A stretch of DNA of 11,512 nt from JALOTE01 sp031422195 (lineage in GTDB: Bacteria > Pseudomonadota > Alphaproteobacteria > Rhizobiales > Rhizobiaceae): contig JANOPZ010000051.1 of assembly GCA_031422195.1 (NCBI GenBank), forward strand, positions 1-11,512, read 5' to 3'. The notes below the pieces were generated by a model. The model was not told where the DNA came from. It saw only the letters and a program-made list of their open reading frames with translations, and did not search any database. Positions 7,109 through 11,512 of the stretch are shown piece after piece. The first letter of the stretch is position 1. Each line of letters opens with the position of its first letter. A program made the position numbers and the translations under genes.

Positions 7109-8389
7109 ATGAAACGTCTCTACGACAACGAACTGATCTACGGCCGCCTCTTGGAAATTTCCGAGCCGCATTTGATTGAGCGTTACAATACGGCGCTGAA
7201 AGCGTTCGGGTTCAAACCCGTTAACCTCGAAAAGTTCTCGATTGATCAAACCGGCTTTTCGCCGGAAGTCGCCAAAGTGTTGGGCGATGAACTTTACCTT
7301 GACCCAATGGGCGTCAACCGGCGGTTTATCATTGTGTCCCCTGCGCAAGAAGAGCTTCCCGTGGTTCACACCGCGTTTTCAAACACAGCTCAATTAATGC
7401 ATGAGTTTTTTGCCGGTAACAGCCGTGCCATCAACGCGCTGACAATCCGCGATGTCATTTATGGCGAAATTGAAGATAGTGTAGCCGAAGTGCGGTCGAT
7501 AGAAGATTTGCTGTCGATAGAAGATGTGCAGTTCAAAATTCAGGCCGGCGACGGGCTTTTGGATAAGGCCGCAGAACTACGCAGCCTCGCCGATAGGTTG
7601 GTTGGCGAACCTGATTTTTGGCGTGACGATGCAGCTCTCACACACATGGTGGAATTGGCAAAGGCCACCGGCGATATTCGCGAAAACCCTTTGGTGCCTC
7701 AAAAAGTAGTGTTTAGGCACGATGCCTATTGGACCAGTCATTTTGACGGGCTTTATGTGTTTTTGGACGAAAAGCTCTCGACAGTTATCTGTGATCCGTC
7801 AGCGCCAGGGTTTCGCAAATCGCGGCCATGGCAGGTGAGTTACATCGATAAGGCTGATCATGTGCGGGTGTTTGAGTTTTTGGCAAATTCAGGCCGGATG
7901 GAATTGCCGCGCGATTCTTGGGTAACCCAGTCGAAATATTTTGAGCACCGCGCTGACATGGCTTTGCGCTCATTGATCGCAAAAGAAGCACCTCAAACTG
8001 ATTTTGCAAAAATCGATGCGATTTGGCTGCAAGCGTGGGTAAACCGTAATTCACGCGCGATTGAAACTGACGGCGCTTACCCGTTTTTGGTGGCGGCGCG
8101 GCGGGTGATTGCACAAACGGGGCGGCTATCTGTCAAAGACATCCCGCTGGAGCATCTGTTTCAATGCGTTAGGGCAAAGGCAGACCATGTGGATGCTTGG
8201 CTGACCAACCGTTTAATCAGTGATTATGTGCCATCTGATTTTGTATCAATGTATGTGTTTAACAAAGAAAGTTTTTATGATTTTTATGCTGCACAAGACG
8301 ACAATTATCGCGCGCACATTGTGGATACGCTCAAGGCCCTCTATCTAAAGGACAAAGCTGGGCTTCGTGCCCGCCTTTATGGATTGTAA
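7109..8389 (+). CDS. DUF6638-like protein, partner gene of the AAA ATPase
   Basis: A 426-aa cytosolic protein of unknown function. From memory the N-terminal pattern matches proteins labelled DUF6638 in alphaproteobacteria: MKRL...YGRLLEISEPHLIERYN, then TGFSPEVAKVLGDELYLDP, GVNRRFIIVSP, PVVHTAFSNTAQLMHEFF and RDVIYGEIEDS. The assignment was not checked. I see no signal peptide, membrane helix or Walker motif. The conserved-looking His/Glu positions (H87, H98, E99) and the IYGEIED block might matter functionally, but no catalytic motif is recognisable. Residues 130-141 contain an internal duplication, SIEDLL followed by SIEDVQ, mirrored by a 13-bp DNA repeat with 18-bp period. The gene begins 10 bp after the ATPase stop, with a modest GGTGAG overlapping that stop. 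Such tight linkage suggests a dedicated adaptor, regulator or substrate of the ATPase. Confidence 0.7.
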   Translation: MKRLYDNELIYGRLLEISEPHLIERYNTALKAFGFKPVNLEKFSIDQTGFSPEVAKVLGDELYLDPMGVNRRFIIVSPAQEELPVVHTAFSNTAQLMHEFFAGNSRAINALTIRDVIYGEIEDSVAEVRSIEDLLSIEDVQFKIQAGDGLLDKAAELRSLADRLVGEPDFWRDDAALTHMVELAKATGDIRENPLVPQKVVFRHDAYWTSHFDGLYVFLDEKLSTVICDPSAPGFRKSRPWQVSYIDKADHVRVFEFLANSGRMELPRDSWVTQSKYFEHRADMALRSLIAKEAPQTDFAKIDAIWLQAWVNRNSRAIETDGAYPFLVAARRVIAQTGRLSVKDIPLEHLFQCVRAKADHVDAWLTNRLISDYVPSDFVSMYVFNKESFYDFYAAQDDNYRAHIVDTLKALYLKDKAGLRARLYGL

Positions 8390-8390
8390 A

Positions 8391-8402
8391 CTCCGGACGG
8401 AG
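8391..8402 (+). promoter_or_regulatory. Shine-Dalgarno of the DUF2333 gene inside a small inverted repeat
   Basis: CTCC-GGAC-GGAG forms a short hairpin whose 3' arm is the GGAG ribosome site, seven bases before the ATG at 8410. Pairing could dampen initiation and make translation of this membrane protein depend on ribosomes finishing the upstream gene two bases before the hairpin. The stem is only four pairs, so the effect may be small. Confidence 0.4.
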
Positions 8403-8409
8403 ACGTGGT

Positions 8410-9546
8410 ATGCTTGATCCGATTGTTGCCTTTATGACCCGTATATTTGCTGCTGTCGGGCGCGGTTTAGGTCTTGGCCTGTCATTTTTGTTGCGCCCTT
8501 TTGTTTGGGCAGGCACTTGGTACACGAGACGCGGCTGGATGGTACGCGGTGCTGTCGGTGCGATACTGCTTGGCGTGGTGGTGTTTTACGGCGCGTTTTT
8601 GTGGCAAACTCAGCGCTGGAACGGCTTCAACCCGGATTACGCAACTGCTTATAACTTTGTGCCTGCTGCTGCCGGCACCGGAAATGATGAAAGTGCAGAT
8701 GCAACCGCAGATGCCGGCTCAGCGGCCGGCGGCGTTTGCCGCGCATCCTCGATCGTTACCGTCACGGGTGACATCATTGATTTTAACGTCAATCAAAACG
8801 CTTGGATCTCGTCGACACTGGCTTATAAAATAGGCTTTTTCGGTATGGATTGGGACCATACGCCATTTATGGACAATAAGGCGTCGTTCCAACGCGGCAT
8901 TAATCAAGCACTCCGCCGCACAACCGTAGAGCTTGTTGATACCCTTGGCCGCGTTCGTGGCACTTCGCAGGTTGATGGTGATTTGCAAAGCGCGCGCGGA
9001 GCCCTGCAATTTGATGAATCCACCTGGTATATTGGCATCAGCCCGCCCGGTCCGAAAACGCCAACGCCGTCTTTTTATCGGCAGGCTGAAAAAGATTTAG
9101 AAGCGTTCAACGCCCGCATGGTATCTTGTGCGGCAACATTCAACGCACGTGGCGATAATCTTTTGCAATTCCTGGACCGCATTGCTGGCGATCTCGGTTC
9201 AACCTCTGATATTTTGCGCGACCGTTCAGATAATTATTCTGCCGGTTGGTTTGATACCCGCGCTGACGACCGCTTCTGGTTCGCTTACGGTCAGCTTTAT
9301 GCTTATGCCGGCATTTTACACGCAACATCGGCCGACTTTCACGACGTCATCAACACGCGCGGGCTGCGTCCATTATGGGATAAAATGGAGCAGCAATTGC
9401 GCGGGGCGTTGAATGTTCAACCGTTCATAATCTCCAACGGCAATGAGAGCGGTTGGATCATGCCAACCCATTTGGCGACGATCGGGTTTTACGTTTTGCG
9501 TGTCCGTTCGAACATTGTTGAAATGCGCTCTGTTCTCGACAGATAA
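8410..9546 (+). CDS. DUF2333-family membrane-anchored protein
   Basis: A 378-aa protein with an amphipathic/hydrophobic N-terminus and one clear membrane helix at about residues 46-66 (VRGAVGAILLGVVVFYGAF). It is preceded by Arg-rich YTRRGWMVR, which predicts the N-terminus in the cytoplasm and the bulk in the periplasm. An Ala/Asp-rich low-complexity linker spans about 82-104. The rest matches the plan I recall for DUF2333: WISSTLAYKIGFFGMDWD, ALRRTTVELVDTLGR, FNARGDNLLQFLDRIAGDL, and a C-terminal block running from FWFAYGQLYAYAGILHA to SGWIMPTHLATIGFYVLRVR. Length is normal for the family. It starts 20 bp after the DUF6638-like gene and is the last of the five cluster genes. It is the only member with a membrane anchor, so it may tether the system to the inner membrane. 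The biochemical role of the family is not known to me. Confidence 0.8.
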   Translation: MLDPIVAFMTRIFAAVGRGLGLGLSFLLRPFVWAGTWYTRRGWMVRGAVGAILLGVVVFYGAFLWQTQRWNGFNPDYATAYNFVPAAAGTGNDESADATADAGSAAGGVCRASSIVTVTGDIIDFNVNQNAWISSTLAYKIGFFGMDWDHTPFMDNKASFQRGINQALRRTTVELVDTLGRVRGTSQVDGDLQSARGALQFDESTWYIGISPPGPKTPTPSFYRQAEKDLEAFNARMVSCAATFNARGDNLLQFLDRIAGDLGSTSDILRDRSDNYSAGWFDTRADDRFWFAYGQLYAYAGILHATSADFHDVINTRGLRPLWDKMEQQLRGALNVQPFIISNGNESGWIMPTHLATIGFYVLRVRSNIVEMRSVLDR

Positions 9547-9569
9547 ACAAATAAATCTAAGCTTGCGCG

Positions 9570-9597
9570 AAAGCGGCCGCTGATTTACGCCGTTTTT
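9570..9597 (+). terminator. Possible intrinsic terminator of the five-gene cluster
   Basis: AAAGCGGC pairs with GCCGTTTT (one G-U) around an 11-base loop, and five T residues follow the GC core. It lies 24 bp after the DUF2333 stop. The GC core is only four to five pairs, so termination may be partial. A possible upstream GCTT/AAGC pairing competes with it. Confidence 0.4.
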
Positions 9598-9800
9598 AGC
9601 AGACGTGCGCAGGGTCAGCCCGCTTGTTGAACCAAGGTTACCCACATAAATTGCATCGTCGCATTTGCGGCGTCGCAAACAACGCAACTGATGGCTTGGC
9701 CGGAAGGGCGTTAAGGGGCGCTGGCGAGTTCCATTGCTTTCACCATCAACAAGAATTGCAACAGCATTTTGCAACAATTTTCACAAGACCGGGGTTTTTC
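9598..9800 (+). promoter_or_regulatory. fhs upstream leader with hairpin and direct repeat
   Basis: No gene lies in this stretch. It holds a perfect hairpin, TTTGCG-GCGT-CGCAAA (9664-9679), and an 8-bp direct repeat TTGCAACA at 9756-9763 and 9769-9776 (13-bp period) containing the palindrome TTGCAA twice. The repeat sits just 25-45 bp before fhs and could be a regulator site. Codons upstream of 9801 are open in the fhs frame back to 9624, but nothing suggests they are translated. I found no clear promoter pair and do not recognise a known riboswitch. Confidence 0.35.
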
Positions 9801-11480
9801 ATGGCTGACTTCAAATCTGATATTGAAATTGCACGCGCGGCCAAGAAAAAGCCGATTATGGAGATCGGGGCCAAGCTTGGCATCCCTGCAGAACATCTTG
9901 TGCCTTACGGCCATGACAAAGCTAAGATTAGTCAGGCTTTTATTGAAAGTCTCGCAGGTAAAAAACATGGCAAACTCATTCTTGTAACAGCGATTAACCC
10001 GACGCCTGCCGGTGAAGGCAAAACCACCACCACAGTTGGTTTGGGCGATGGTCTTAACCGTATTGGCAAAAAGGCGATTGTCTGTATCCGCGAGGCATCG
10101 CTTGGACCAAATTTCGGTATGAAGGGCGGCGCTGCGGGCGGCGGGCTGTCTCAAATCGTGCCGATGGAAGATATGAACCTGCATTTCACCGGCGATTTCC
10201 ACGCGATTACGTCGGCGCATAATTTGCTGTCGGCGATGATCGACAACCATATTTATTGGGGCAACGAGCTGGCAATCGACGAGCGCCGCGTGACGTGGCG
10301 TCGCGTCATGGACATGAACGACCGCGCATTGCGCGATATGGTTGTGTCGCTTGGCGGTGTGTCCAACGGGTTTCCGCGCCAGACCGGTTTTGATATTACG
10401 GTGGCCTCCGAAGTCATGGCGATCCTGTGTCTCGCCAACGATTTGAAAGATTTGCAAAAGCGCTTGGGCGACATAGTCGTTGCGTACCGCCGCGATAAAA
10501 CGCCGATCTATTGCCGCGATATTAAAGCCGATGGCGCAATGACAGTGCTGCTCAAAGACGCCATGCAACCCAACATCGTGCAAACGCTGGAAAACAACCC
10601 TGCCTTTGTGCATGGCGGCCCGTTTGCCAACATTGCCCATGGCTGTAACTCAGTGATTGCAACCACGACAGCGCTCAAACTCGGCGACTATGTGGTGACC
10701 GAAGCAGGCTTTGGCGCTGACCTCGGTGCTGAAAAATTCTTCGACATTAAATGCCGCAAAGCTGGCCTTTCGCCATCAGCCGCTGTGATTGTTGCAACTG
10801 TTCGCGCCATGAAAATGAATGGCGGCGTGAAAAAAGAAAACCTCGGCACCGAGGACGTTGAATCAGTTAAAAAAGGCTGCCCGAACTTGGGCCGCCATAT
10901 TGCCAACGTCAAATCCTTCGGCGTGCCGGTGGTGGTAGCGATCAATTTTTTTGGTACGGATACTGATGCTGAAATTGCCGCTGTCAAAGAGTATGTTGCC
11001 AAGCAAGGCGCAGAAGCAATCCTCTGTAAACATTGGGCGCTTGGGTCAGCAGGTATTGAAGAATTAGCCCAGAAAGTAGTTCAATTGGCCGAAAGCGGGG
11101 CCGCCAATTTTGCGCCGCTTTATCCTGATGAAATGCCTTTGTTTCAAAAGATCGAGACGATTGCCAAACGCATTTATCATGCCGACGACGTGCTGGCTGA
11201 TAAATCCATCCGCGATCAGCTCAAATCATGGGAGCAGGCAGGCTATGGTCACTTCCCGATTTGTATTGCCAAAACGCAATATTCATTCACAACCGACCCC
11301 AATGTCCGCGGCGCGCCAACCGGCCATTCGGTTCCTGTGCGTGAAGTGAGGCTGTCGGCGGGCGCAGGCTTCATTGTTGCGATCTGCGGTGAGATTATGA
11401 CGATGCCGGGCCTGCCTAAAGTGCCATCGTCTGAGAAAATTTATCTGAATGATTTGGGGCTGATTGAAGGGTTGTTTTGA
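9801..11480 (+). CDS. fhs: Formate-tetrahydrofolate ligase
   Basis: Formyl-THF synthetase (EC 6.3.4.3): formate, ATP and tetrahydrofolate give 10-formyl-THF, feeding purine synthesis and one-carbon metabolism in the cytosol. The protein is 559 aa, the normal length. Characteristic motifs are the P-loop PAGEGKTTTT (G71-T75 core), LGPNFGMKGGAAGGG, MEDMNLHFTGDFHAITSAHN, NNPAFVHGGPFANIAHGCN, TEAGFGADLGAEKFF and a C-terminal PTGHSVPVREVRLSAGAGF. The usual REPSLGP reads REASLGP here (Ala99), a mild change. The ATG at 9801 is chosen because it has GGGG six bases upstream and gives the standard N-terminus (MADFKSDIEIARAA). An in-frame ATG at 9624 would add 59 unlike residues. It is separated from the upstream cluster by a possible terminator and is followed by a palindromic element. 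Confidence 0.97.
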   Translation: MADFKSDIEIARAAKKKPIMEIGAKLGIPAEHLVPYGHDKAKISQAFIESLAGKKHGKLILVTAINPTPAGEGKTTTTVGLGDGLNRIGKKAIVCIREASLGPNFGMKGGAAGGGLSQIVPMEDMNLHFTGDFHAITSAHNLLSAMIDNHIYWGNELAIDERRVTWRRVMDMNDRALRDMVVSLGGVSNGFPRQTGFDITVASEVMAILCLANDLKDLQKRLGDIVVAYRRDKTPIYCRDIKADGAMTVLLKDAMQPNIVQTLENNPAFVHGGPFANIAHGCNSVIATTTALKLGDYVVTEAGFGADLGAEKFFDIKCRKAGLSPSAAVIVATVRAMKMNGGVKKENLGTEDVESVKKGCPNLGRHIANVKSFGVPVVVAINFFGTDTDAEIAAVKEYVAKQGAEAILCKHWALGSAGIEELAQKVVQLAESGAANFAPLYPDEMPLFQKIETIAKRIYHADDVLADKSIRDQLKSWEQAGYGHFPICIAKTQYSFTTDPNVRGAPTGHSVPVREVRLSAGAGFIVAICGEIMTMPGLPKVPSSEKIYLNDLGLIEGLF

Positions 11481-11490
11481 TATTTTAGAC

Positions 11491-11512
11491 GCCCTTCATC
11501 CGACCCTTCGGG
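11491..11512. repeat. Start of a second palindromic intergenic element, cut by the window edge
   Basis: The last bases read CCCTTCATCCGACCC then TTCGGG, the opening of a GACCC-TTC-GGG hairpin. CCCTCATCCG followed by a CCC-TTC-GGG loop is typical of rhizobial intergenic palindromes and resembles in layout the left module of the element at 4981. It may also serve as the fhs terminator. Only the 5' part is visible. Confidence 0.45.

Noticed and set aside
9624..9800. N-terminal extension of Fhs from an upstream ATG
   Set aside because: The 59 extra residues do not resemble any Fhs N-terminus, the region holds a hairpin and repeats, and ATG 9801 has a GGGG ribosome site and gives the normal 559-aa length.
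9598..9800. Tetrahydrofolate-type riboswitch before fhs
   Set aside because: The gene context made this worth considering, but I could not align the leader to any THF riboswitch core from memory; only a simple hairpin is visible.
9711..10640. Long minus-strand open frame (309 codons) opposite fhs
   Set aside because: It is antisense to a strongly conserved coding region. The translation is rich in His, Arg and Cys without motifs, as expected for a shadow frame.

Overview
The window looks like the chromosome of an alphaproteobacterium of the Rhizobiales/Hyphomicrobiales with moderate GC. The choline-binding protein is a near match to the Sinorhizobium ChoX type and keeps every choline-contact position in register. 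The folate ligase is of alphaproteobacterial type. Two stretches resemble the palindromic intergenic elements typical of rhizobial genomes.

Layout. (1) Minus strand, 1-1816: choX followed by choW, the binding protein and permease of a choline ABC importer. choW runs off the left edge, and its ATPase gene would lie beyond. (2) 1817-1995: a divergent promoter region with small palindromes. (3) 1996-2622: tdk, a thymidine salvage kinase. (4) 2716-9546, plus strand: five tightly packed genes of unknown joint function. They encode a long helical/coiled-coil protein, an orphan 383-aa protein, a classic-type AAA+ ATPase, a DUF6638-like protein and a membrane-anchored DUF2333-family protein. A 149-bp palindromic repeat element sits inside this run, just before the ATPase gene. 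(5) 9547-9800: a possible terminator, then the leader of fhs. (6) 9801-11480: fhs, formate-tetrahydrofolate ligase. A second palindromic-element sequence begins at the right edge.

How the parts fit. choXW imports choline, an osmoprotectant precursor and carbon/nitrogen source. tdk and fhs are ordinary housekeeping genes of nucleotide salvage and one-carbon metabolism. The noteworthy part is the 6.8-kb five-gene cluster. The ATPase has a Walker A motif, an Asp-Asp Walker B, a pore-loop aromatic and an arginine-finger region typical of substrate-threading AAA proteins. Its neighbours include a candidate helical partner or substrate and a single-pass membrane protein. This suggests an envelope-associated protein-remodelling complex that, as far as I can tell, has no assigned role. 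That function is inference.
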